A DNA stretch of 33,029 bases from an uncultured Lachnospiraceae bacterium (GTDB lineage: Bacteria > Bacillota > Clostridia > Lachnospirales > Lachnospiraceae): assembly GCA_949840465.1 (NCBI GenBank), contig CATKXE010000035.1, positions 1 through 33,029 on the forward strand, written 5' to 3'. Both the position numbers and the translations under genes were made by a program. Of this stretch, positions 7,467-14,617 are shown piece by piece. The first letter of the stretch is position 1. The number at the start of each line of letters is the position of its first letter. The notes under the pieces were generated by a model, which saw nothing but the letters and a program-made list of their open reading frames with translations, searched no databases and was not told the DNA's origin.

Positions 7467-7887
7467 GTGAAAAACAGGAAAGAAAATAGGACGTTTGAAC
7501 TCCAGGAGACTTGTAATTTCCCGGAAGTCTTCCGGCATTGCTCCATAGCCCCGGATTCCCTGAGTCCGTCAGAAATGCCGGATGCCCAGATCGGGCATAT
7601 CCGCGCGTACCATGATGGATATCAGTGGCAGGGCCAGTATTTCCCATGCAGGAATGGCCTGCGGACAAAGGCTTTTGACAGGGAGTCGCAGGATATCTAC
7701 CTCTGCCTGGTCACACAGCTGGATACCATTGGAAGCGTGGGAACAATTGTCGGACAAGGTGCAGTATTATGACCGTGAAACAGGAATATTGGAAAATGCG
7801 CTGGACAGGGAACGCAGGCTCCATTCTTTAGAAGCGGGGAGCGGAGCGGCGGAAGAGGATGGGCAGAATGAGCTCCCAAACGTTTAG
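7467..7887 (+). pseudogene. Hypothetical ICE gene with probable one-base frameshift
   Basis: GTG 7467 follows AAGGAGG and opens a frame through FPEVFRHCSIAPDSL, AQIGHIRAYHDGYQWQGQYF and YLCLVTQLDTIGSV, ending at 7772. From about 7742 another frame carries coding-like EQLSDKVQYYDRETGILENA and ends at 7887, overlapping the start of the next gene in the normal way. Dropping one G from the GGG at 7739-7741 joins SV to EQLSDKV in one frame, so I read this as a single 140-residue gene with an inserted G. Similar short proteins sit between PcfJ and PAPS-reductase genes, but I know no function. Confidence 0.55.
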
Positions 7888-9171
7888 GAAAGAGGAGATA
7901 CCTTGGGAAGCGGATTCTTATTTCCAGCAGCATGACGGCCAGCTTGCCCTGTTCCAGCCGGAATTTATACGGGACGCTGACTGTACGAAAGATACGCCGG
8001 TCATCCATGGCCGGCCGGATTCCCCCATTTATGGGACTGGAAAAAGGATCCGTCCCAGAGTGCCGGGGCGCAGGGATTCGGAGTATATGAAAAAGATCCT
8101 GCTGGAGGAGCTTCTTCCATTGGAAGAGTACGACCGGGTCATCCTGCTGATTTCCGGCGGGAAGGACAGTATCGCCAGTTATTACAGGCTGTTGGAGCTG
8201 GGCGTCCCGAAGCAGAAGATCGAATTCTGGCACCATGATATAGACGGCGGGAATCCCACCAGACGGATGGACTGGCGCTGTACATCCAACTATATCCGTG
8301 CCTTTTCCGTAGCAGAGCAGATCCCGCTCCGGATGTCCTGGAGAAAGAACGGCTTCTTTGGGGAGCGAATCGGGGCATCCGAGCCGATCGAGTGGCAGGA
8401 ATCGGGGACGCGCGAGATCCTCCAGTGCCCGCTGTCAAAGAAATACATAGAATGCCAGAAGCTGAAAGAGAGAGTTCCGGCAGATATGGAGAAGCAGTTA
8501 GAGCAGTTCGGATACCGCATGAAATTTCCGATGAAAACCGGGGATTTCAGCAGACGGTGGTGTTCCGCCTACTTAAAAATCATGGTGGCGGACACGGTGC
8601 TGCGGAATCTGCACAACCTGGAACAATTAGGAAAGCCAGACGGAAAATCAGGAAAAGATATCCGCCTGCTGGTCGTCTCCGGGGAACGCAGAGGGGAATC
8701 GGCAGGGCGCAGTAAATACAATGAGATGGAGGTCCACAGGACGAATGCGGCGGCAAAATCACGCCGCATTGTCCACCAGTGGCGCCCGGTCATCGATTAT
8801 TCGGAAAAGGATGTGTGGGAGGTCTTAAAACGGCACAAGGTCAACCCCCATCCCTGCTACCGTGCCGGGTGGAACCGCTGCAGCTGCGCGATGTGTTCTC
8901 AACGCCGACGCTGTTTGCAGGCATCCGGGAGCTGTATTCGGAGGATTATGGGATGCTCCGGCAGGATGAGAAGGTGCTGGGATTTACACTGGATAATGAT
9001 TGTGACCTGGATACATTTATCGGGAATGCAGGATCCTGCGTCTATCATGGAGATAAAGAGGCAATCCACAGCCTGGTTACAGGTGAATTTTCTGTGGATT
9101 CTGTCTATGTGCAGGGAGAATGGAAGTATCCGGCAGGGGCTTTCCACGGCGCGGAAGGCGGGCCCTGCTGA
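7868..9171 (+). pseudogene. PAPS-reductase-family ATP-pyrophosphatase, frameshifted near its C-terminus
   Basis: ATG 7868 lies nine bases after GGAAGAGG; ATG 7859 directly touches it. Residues ~90-105 (RVILLISGGKDSIASYYRLL) form the PP-loop SGGKDS that binds ATP in PAPS reductase and N-type pyrophosphatases. Later motifs are FSRRWCSAYLKIM, VVSGERRGESAGRSKY and a Cys-rich HPCYRAGWNRCSCAMC, possibly for a metal cluster as in DndC/IbrA-like members. At about 8897 the frame is lost: the conserved continuation FSTPTLFAGIRELYSEDYGM is one base out, consistent with a lost T after ATGTGT. The rest then ends at 9171. The substrate is unknown; sulfur metabolism, tRNA or DNA modification are possible. 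The broken gene is unlikely to be active. Confidence 0.7.
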
Positions 9172-9464
9172 TGGATGGAATGGAGAGGTGAGAATCGTAA
9201 GGAGCGGAGACTCCAAATAATCAGGAAAAATAAAATTTTACAGGAAATAAGGTTCTGCAGACTTTTTTCATACTAGGAAACGTCATAATCAGACAGGCTG
9301 CATATTGATATTGAAAACTGCATCCGGAAAGGAAACGTCGGGAAATAGCGGCATTTCTGCAATATATATTCGATTTAGCGGCTCTTGCGGCACGATATTG
9401 TGGAATGCTGTTTCCTGACGATTCCGAAAGGATGCGTCAGCCTGAGACCAGGAAAGGAGAACAT
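9172..9464. other. Intergenic region between ICE block and recombinase module
   Basis: No gene seen. AGGAAACGTC occurs at 9275-9284 and again at 9330-9339, a perfect 10-bp direct repeat 55 bp apart. A related sequence lies at 3564-3573 inside an inverted repeat. Directly repeated short sites beside an excisionase/integrase locus are often recombinase arm or Xis sites, but nothing here proves that. No clear terminator follows the broken PAPS-reductase gene. Confidence 0.45.
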
Positions 9465-9662
9465 ATGGAGAAAGAGAATTTGATGTCAAAGGTATATAAT
9501 GCTGAGGAGATCCAGCAATTACTGGGAATTGGAAGGAGTAAAACCTATGATTTTTTAGATGAGGTCAATAAAAAGCAGGCTCCATTCAGAGTAATCAAAA
9601 TCGGACGCATTTATCGGGTTCCGAAGGATTCTTTTGACAGGTGGATTGACGGGGAAGAATAG
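9465..9662 (+). CDS. xis: Excisionase-like small HTH protein
   Basis: ATG 9465 after AAAGGAG gives 65 residues. The core reads YNAEEIQQLLGIGRSKTYDF, then APFRVIKIGRIYRVPKDSFD and RWIDGEE: the MerR-like winged helix of excisionases and DNA-binding proteins of the helix_turn_helix_17 type, with the typical RVIKIGRIYRVPK wing. Such proteins bend attachment-site DNA and favour excision. It precedes the first integrase by 14 bases, so the three genes form an operon. ATG 9483 is a less likely start. Confidence 0.75.
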   Translation: MEKENLMSKVYNAEEIQQLLGIGRSKTYDFLDEVNKKQAPFRVIKIGRIYRVPKDSFDRWIDGEE

Positions 9663-9676
9663 TCAGGGAGAAAGGA

Positions 9677-10855
9677 ATGGATAAAAAATCAAAGAAATGT
9701 CCGCATGCTTTTTATGAAAGAGGTTCGTGGTATCACAGGACAAAAATTTTGCAGGAAAATTACAGTGTAAAGTATGGGAAGACAGGCGGTTTTAGCAGTG
9801 ATGTTGCGGCAGAGGAAGCATATAAACAGCATATTGATGAATTTAACCGACGAATGAATATGCGGTTTATTAATCGAGAAGAGGATATTACATTCAAAAA
9901 TTATATGATTTTTTGGTATGTGAGTATATTTTCAGAAAGAATAAAATCGACTACCAGACTTCTGACATCACATTTACTGTATCATTTTATTTTGCCTAAT
10001 GTTGATGAGAATATTGTGTTAAAGTTTGTCAGTACGGATTATGTGAACCGTCTTTTAGAAAGGACTTCTTGTTACTGCGAATCTGCTGCAAATAAGAGCA
10101 GAGAGGTTCTGTATATTGCCATGAAAGATGCTGTAATGGAACAATTAATCCGCAATAATCCTGTAAAAGCGGCGAAGAGATATCCGAGGAAAAAAAGTAA
10201 CATTAAGATTCTCAGTAAAAATCAGATCTGCCTTTTACTCAAAGAAGCAAAGAGAAGAAACTGGTTTTTGGAAATACTTCTTGGCTTATACTGCGGCCTG
10301 AGAAAAGGCGAGATTTTAGGTCTTAAATTTGAAGATTTTGATTTGCAGAGGCAAACAGTTACTATACAAAGACAGCTGGTAGTTGAAGCGCATATGGATG
10401 AGGAAGGGAAGACAGTGCAGGAATATGAATTGGTGCTGAGAGAACCGAAAAGTGAAAAAAGCAACCGGATATTAAAGGTCCCAATGATCGTATGGGTAGA
10501 ATTAGAAAAAAGAAAGGAAAAGATAGCTATATGGAAACAGAAGAAAGGGAGCAACTATAAGGATTCAGGATTGATCAGCTGCCAAAAAAATGGATTGCCG
10601 CATTCACGCTCTTCACTAAACAGCGAATTAAATAAGGTATGCAAAATGTTAGATATTCCGCGTATTTCCGTTCATGGGCTGAGACATATGTATGCAACTG
10701 CTCTGTTAGAAAAAGGCGTATCTCTTGCAAAAATATCTGCTCTATTAGGGCACAGTTCTGTAAATACTACGTTTGAGTTTTATGTGGACATTATGGAGGA
10801 AAATACGAGAATAATGGATTTCATGAATAAGGAATTTTTACCGGAGCCAGAATGA
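9677..10855 (+). CDS. int: Tyrosine recombinase/integrase 1
   Basis: A 392-residue integrase from ATG 9677. The N-terminal ~60 residues (YERGSWYHRTKILQENYSVK) look like an arm-binding region, followed by a SAM-like core-binding domain (~residues 70-150) and the catalytic domain. Catalytic residues are all visible: R209 in GLRKGE, H333 and R336 in HGLRHMYATALLEKGV, H359 in LLGHSS and the nucleophile Y369 in FEFYVDI. It should cut and join DNA at an attachment site with the second recombinase or alone. AT-rich codon use differs from the ICE block before it and from uvrB after it, indicating transfer from a different source. Confidence 0.85.
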   Translation: MDKKSKKCPHAFYERGSWYHRTKILQENYSVKYGKTGGFSSDVAAEEAYKQHIDEFNRRMNMRFINREEDITFKNYMIFWYVSIFSERIKSTTRLLTSHLLYHFILPNVDENIVLKFVSTDYVNRLLERTSCYCESAANKSREVLYIAMKDAVMEQLIRNNPVKAAKRYPRKKSNIKILSKNQICLLLKEAKRRNWFLEILLGLYCGLRKGEILGLKFEDFDLQRQTVTIQRQLVVEAHMDEEGKTVQEYELVLREPKSEKSNRILKVPMIVWVELEKRKEKIAIWKQKKGSNYKDSGLISCQKNGLPHSRSSLNSELNKVCKMLDIPRISVHGLRHMYATALLEKGVSLAKISALLGHSSVNTTFEFYVDIMEENTRIMDFMNKEFLPEPE

Positions 10856-10895
10856 ATAATATTTGGGATATAGTATGAAAAAAGAAGGTGAGACC

Positions 10896-12188
10896 ATGGA
10901 TTTGACAAAAGCAGACCTTCGCCCATATGTGGATTATGAAGTGAGCGGAGTTATGCCGATCAAGGGGAAATTTGGCTTTCGTGTTACATTGATCTATGAA
11001 GATTTATCGAAAAGAGAATGCCAACATTCGGGATTCTTGAAAAAAGCTGAAGCGGAAAAGGCAAGGGATTGTGTGATAGCACAATTACATGATAAGCGGT
11101 ATGTGGCTCATAGGAATGTAAAAGTAGAAGAACTGTTAAAATATTGGCTGGAATATGAAATGAGGCCGAGACAGGGATTTACAGCAAACAGCTATGCTAC
11201 ATATAAAAATTGTATAGAAAAGCATATAAATCCCAGCATTGGGAAATTGAAACTACAGGCATTAAATCAAGGTCATATTATGAAAATGTTCAATCATCTG
11301 GTAAAGAAGTATCCTTCTATGCTGAAAGTAGCAAAACCTGTATTGAATACGGCAATCGAATTCGCTGTTTCAAAAAATCTGGTCACGCAAAATCCTTGTG
11401 AAGGGATTACTTTACCAAAGGGAACAAAGAAAAATGATTACCATGTTCTCGTGGTGAATGAGACCAGGACATATAATTTAGAACAAGTGAAACGGCTGCT
11501 CAAAGCCTCTAAAAATACGAAAATACATATGCAGCTTGTTTTTGCCCTGCTTATGGGGCTGCGCCGGGGGGAGATTAATGGACTTAAGTATTCGGATGTG
11601 GATTTTGAACGACATAAATTGAGAATCGATCGGCAGCTGGGAGAAGATTTACACGCAGATCCGGATTCCATCGCACCGAATACAAAGACAAAGCAGGAAA
11701 TTCCGCCCAAGACACAATCAAGCTGCCGTGAACTGGATATTCCTGATTATGTTTATCAGGCAATCTTAGAAGAGCGGTCTAAATACGAGAAAAACCGGAG
11801 CAGGCGTCAGAATGGGCGCTGGGTATTCCAGGATCTGGATTACATCTGCTGTTCCAGTTATGGACGGCCGAGAAGTAAGCATTATCACTTTGTACATTAT
11901 AAGAAATTATTAGAGGATTTAGGGCTGCCACATATACGGTTTCATGATCTTCGTTCAACATATGCTACATTGCTGATGAAGAATGATGTGAATCAAAAAG
12001 CAGTGGCATCAGCGCTGGGACATTCCAGTTCGATTATTACAGTGGATGTTTATACAGATAAGCAGGTTATTATTGAGGATGGTGCAGAAGAAATACAGTC
12101 ATTTATTGATGAGGTACATCCATATGACGAGGAAGATGTAAGAAGGTTAAAAAATATATTTGGATTTGATTTGAAATTGGAGACTTGA
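10896..12188 (+). CDS. int: Tyrosine recombinase/integrase 2
   Basis: Start ATG 10896 follows AAGGTGA; the ATG at 10875 has no ribosome site. The 430-residue protein has an N-terminal arm-binding domain, a core-binding domain and the catalytic residues R223 (GLRRGE), H350 and R353 (HDLRSTYATLLM), H376 (ALGHSS) and Y386 (VDVYTD). It starts 40 bases after integrase 1 and ends at a terminator, about 110 bp before the LexA box of uvrB. Paired recombinases with one excisionase occur in several Firmicute elements; whether both are needed here is unknown. Confidence 0.85.
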   Translation: MDLTKADLRPYVDYEVSGVMPIKGKFGFRVTLIYEDLSKRECQHSGFLKKAEAEKARDCVIAQLHDKRYVAHRNVKVEELLKYWLEYEMRPRQGFTANSYATYKNCIEKHINPSIGKLKLQALNQGHIMKMFNHLVKKYPSMLKVAKPVLNTAIEFAVSKNLVTQNPCEGITLPKGTKKNDYHVLVVNETRTYNLEQVKRLLKASKNTKIHMQLVFALLMGLRRGEINGLKYSDVDFERHKLRIDRQLGEDLHADPDSIAPNTKTKQEIPPKTQSSCRELDIPDYVYQAILEERSKYEKNRSRRQNGRWVFQDLDYICCSSYGRPRSKHYHFVHYKKLLEDLGLPHIRFHDLRSTYATLLMKNDVNQKAVASALGHSSSIITVDVYTDKQVIIEDGAEEIQSFIDEVHPYDEEDVRRLKNIFGFDLKLET

Positions 12189-12196
12189 AATGAAAG

Positions 12197-12236
12197 ACAG
12201 GGTGTGTATACATAAGGTATGCAGATCCTGTTTTTT
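12197..12236 (+). terminator. Terminator after the integrase operon
   Basis: ACAGG (12197-12201) pairs with CCTGT (12227-12231). Inside, TGTATAC pairs with GTATGCA with one wobble, separated by a small internal loop, and the stem runs into TTTTTT (12231-12236). Confidence 0.7.
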
Positions 12237-12256
12237 GTTTGCTTGTTTTAGCAGAT

Positions 12257-12300
12257 GATTTAGAAATAAAAATCACGCATTAAGTGATTAGAAATAAAAA
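12257..12300. repeat. Direct repeat next to the uvrB LexA box
   Basis: TTAGAAATAAAAA occurs at 12260-12272 and 12288-12300, both preceded by GAT or GATT, 28 bp apart. The second copy touches the LexA box at 12301. Direct repeats just beyond an integrase gene can be recombinase arm-binding sites, or an UP-like AT-rich element for the uvrB promoter; sequence alone does not decide. Confidence 0.6.
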
Positions 12301-12350
12301 GAACATATGTTCAAAAACTTGTTGCTTTATGGATAAGGATGTGATAGTAT
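12301..12350 (+). promoter_or_regulatory. LexA box and extended -10 promoter of uvrB
   Basis: GAACATATGTTC (12301-12312) is the perfect palindromic core of the Firmicute LexA/DinR box. It is followed by TTGCTT (12322-12327), a 17-bp spacer and TAGTAT (12345-12350) with TG two bases before it. LexA bound next to the -35 box would repress uvrB(A) until DNA damage, as in B. subtilis. The integrase module stops just upstream and leaves this control region intact. Confidence 0.85.
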
Positions 12351-12406
12351 ATTGCTTGAGAATTTACAGTATATGATCCGACCAACGGAAGAAAGTTATG
12401 ATAGTG

Positions 12407-12441
12407 AATACTGTAAAATCCGCGAAGTATTTTACAGTATT
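12407..12441 (+). repeat. 13-bp perfect inverted repeat in the uvrB leader
   Basis: AATACTGTAAAAT (12407-12419) and ATTTTACAGTATT (12429-12441) are exact reverse complements around a 9-base loop. A further TTTACAGTAT lies at 12363-12372. It would form a strong hairpin in the untranslated leader, or an operator for a dimeric protein. No T-run follows, so it is not an ordinary terminator. Confidence 0.75.
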
Positions 12442-12470
12442 GCCCTGTGGAAAAAAACGGCCCAGGTGAC

Positions 12471-12549
12471 CTGATTCGTGTAATTGCTGTTTTGGTATAT
12501 GATTTTCGAACATACGAGCGAAAAAATCGCTCAAAATTACACGAATCAG
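12471..12549 (+). repeat. 15-bp perfect inverted repeat with inner hairpin before uvrB
   Basis: CTGATTCGTGTAATT (12471-12485) and AATTACACGAATCAG (12535-12549) are exact reverse complements 49 bp apart. The enclosed segment has its own hairpin GAGCGA-AAAAA-TCGCTC (12516-12532). The right arm ends about 21 bases before the AGGAGG of uvrB, so folding could influence translation. It could also be a small mobile remnant or a recombination site. Confidence 0.75.
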
Positions 12550-12586
12550 CGGGTTGATAGTAGTCATAGTAAGGAGGAGTTTTACT

Positions 12587-14575
12587 ATGGAAAGATTTGA
12601 ATTAGTATCAGAATACGAGCCTACCGGAGACCAGCCCCAGGCAATCGAAGCATTGGTAAAGGGCTTTCGGGAAGGCAACCAATTCCAGACATTACTAGGG
12701 GTTACGGGGTCTGGGAAGACCTTTACGATGGCCAATGTGATACAGCAATTGAACAAGCCGACTCTAATCATAGCACACAATAAGACGTTGGCCGCGCAGC
12801 TCTATGGAGAGTTTAAAGAGTATTTTCCGAATAATGCCGTTGAGTATTTTGTGTCCTACTACGACTATTACCAACCCGAGGCCTACGTCCCCTCATCGGA
12901 TACCTACATTGCCAAGGATTCATCGATCAATGACGAGATTGACAAGCTCCGCCTTTCCGCCACGATGTCCCTTGCGGAGCGGAGGGATGTGATTATTGTT
13001 GCCAGCGTGTCCTGCATCTATGGCTTGGGTAATCCGGTTGACTATCAGAATATGGTTATTTCCCTTCGCCCCGGCATGACAAAAGACCGGGACGAGCTGA
13101 TGGCGAAGCTGATTGAGATTCAATATGACCGCAATGATATGGATTTCCACAGGGGGACGTTCCGGGTGCGTGGAGATGTGTTGGAGGTGATTCCGGCTTA
13201 TGAGTGCGATACTGCGATCCGTGTGGAATTTTTTGGAGATGAGATCGACCGGATTACGGAGATTGATATCCTCACCGGGGAGATTCAGGATGAAGTAAAA
13301 CATGTGGCGATCTTTCCGGCATCTCATTATGTGGTAGATAAGGACAATATTAAGCGCGCGGTGCAGGCCATTGAGATGGAACTGGAAGAGCGTGTCAGGG
13401 AATTCAAGAGGCAGGACAAGCTTTTGGAGGCACAGCGGATTGCGGAGCGGACGAACTTTGATATTGAGATGCTCAAGGAGACGGGATTCTGCTCGGGGAT
13501 TGAGAATTATTCCCGGCATCTCTCCGGCCTGGCTTCGGGGCAGCCGCCCTATACCCTGATTGATTATTTTCCGGATGATTTTATTATTATGATTGATGAG
13601 TCGCACAAAACAGTACCCCAGATCGGGGGGATGTATCATGGCGATCAGTCGAGGAAGACTACGCTGGTAGATTATGGTTTCCGCCTTCCGTCGGCAAAAG
13701 ATAACCGCCCCTTGAATTTCGAGGAATTCGAAAGTAAAATAAATCAGGTACTGTTTGTTTCAGCAACGCCGGGCGTGTATGAAGAAGAACATGAGCTTCT
13801 CCGTGCAGAACAGGTGCTGCGCCCTACGGGGCTTTTGGATCCGGAGGTGGAAGTGCGCCCGGTGGAGGGGCAGATCGACGACCTGATCGGTGAAGTGAAC
13901 AAAGAAGTGGCAAAGAAGAATAAAGTACTGGTGACCACGCTGACCAAGCGGATGGCGGAGGATCTGACAGATTACATGCGTGAAGTGGGCATTCGGGTGA
14001 AATATCTGCATTCGGACGTGGACACGCTGGAGAGGACAGAGATTATCCGGGATATGCGCCTGGATGTATTTGATGTGCTGGTAGGGATCAACCTGCTCCG
14101 GGAAGGCCTGGATATCCCGGAGATTACGCTGGTGGTCATATTGGATGCAGACAAGGAAGGGTTCCTGCGTTCCGAGACTTCCCTGATCCAGACGATCGGA
14201 CGCGCAGCCAGAAATTCCGAAGGCCATGTCATCATGTATGCGGATGTCATGACGGATTCCATGAGGCTGGCGATTGACGAGACAAAACGGCGCCGGGAGA
14301 TCCAGATGGCGTATAATGAAGAACATGGGATCACGCCGCAGACCATCCAAAAGGCGGTGCGGGATCTGATCAGTATTTCCCAAAAGGTGGACACAGGGGA
14401 TATGCTGATGGAGAAGGATGTGGAGTCTATGAGCCGGGAGGAACTGGAGAAGCTGGTGGACAAGGTCACAAAGAAAATGAAAAAGGCTGCTTCGGAGCTC
14501 AATTTCGAGGCTGCCGCAGAGCTGCGTGACCAGTTGATTGAACTGAAGAAAGCGTTGAATGAAATGGAAGATTGA
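12587..14575 (+). CDS. uvrB: Excinuclease ABC subunit B
   Basis: UvrB checks damaged DNA handed over by UvrA and recruits UvrC for incision in nucleotide excision repair. The 662-residue length is typical. Visible parts are Walker A GVTGSGKT (38-45), the damage-probing beta-hairpin region [20 protein letters not shown] (about 91-110), the Walker B-like [13 protein letters not shown], helicase motifs [10 protein letters not shown] and QTIGRAARN, and the C-terminal UVR helix pair [20 protein letters not shown] that contacts UvrC. ATG 12587 after AAGGAGGAG is preferred. The gene sits under an SOS box and is followed 42 bases later by uvrA. Confidence 0.97.
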   Translation: MERFELVSEYEPTGDQPQAIEALVKGFREGNQFQTLLGVTGSGKTFTMANVIQQLNKPTLIIAHNKTLAAQLYGEFKEYFPNNAVEYFVSYYDYYQPEAYVPSSDTYIAKDSSINDEIDKLRLSATMSLAERRDVIIVASVSCIYGLGNPVDYQNMVISLRPGMTKDRDELMAKLIEIQYDRNDMDFHRGTFRVRGDVLEVIPAYECDTAIRVEFFGDEIDRITEIDILTGEIQDEVKHVAIFPASHYVVDKDNIKRAVQAIEMELEERVREFKRQDKLLEAQRIAERTNFDIEMLKETGFCSGIENYSRHLSGLASGQPPYTLIDYFPDDFIIMIDESHKTVPQIGGMYHGDQSRKTTLVDYGFRLPSAKDNRPLNFEEFESKINQVLFVSATPGVYEEEHELLRAEQVLRPTGLLDPEVEVRPVEGQIDDLIGEVNKEVAKKNKVLVTTLTKRMAEDLTDYMREVGIRVKYLHSDVDTLERTEIIRDMRLDVFDVLVGINLLREGLDIPEITLVVILDADKEGFLRSETSLIQTIGRAARNSEGHVIMYADVMTDSMRLAIDETKRRREIQMAYNEEHGITPQTIQKAVRDLISISQKVDTGDMLMEKDVESMSREELEKLVDKVTKKMKKAASELNFEAAAELRDQLIELKKALNEMED

Positions 14576-14617
14576 GCCTGCTTCGTGAGAAATATAAAAA
14601 CAACAGGAGATAACAAC

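Larger units (their letters stand above)
1427..9171 (+). mobile_element. Decaying ICE-type accessory block (no transfer genes left)
   Basis: All genes point the same way, most have strong AGGAGG sites, and several overlap by a few bases. PcfK-like and PcfJ proteins are named after pheromone-plasmid conjugation loci and are common cargo of Clostridial ICEs, as are DUF7666-like and PAPS-reductase-family genes. Three of the ten genes are broken by separate small mutations (stop at 5334-5336, frameshifts near 7740 and 8897). No relaxase, coupling protein, VirB4 or replication gene is present. The limits are approximate: left where composition changes, right where the last broken gene ends. The adjacent recombinase module (9465-12188) may belong to it or be a separate insertion. 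Confidence 0.6.

Noticed and set aside
8880..8910. Programmed frameshifting in the PAPS-reductase-like gene
   Set aside because: No slippery heptamer or following stable hairpin is evident, and neighbours are also broken, so decay is the better explanation.
12471..12549. Phase-variable invertible promoter flanked by the 15-bp inverted repeats
   Set aside because: The enclosed 49 bp are short for a tyrosine- or serine-recombinase switch and contain only a weak -10-like TATGAT without a -35 box; the SOS promoter lies outside.
12920..13639. 239-residue open frame on the minus strand inside uvrB
   Set aside because: It is the opposite-strand shadow of a perfectly conserved uvrB; its composition is dictated by uvrB codons and it has no ribosome site.
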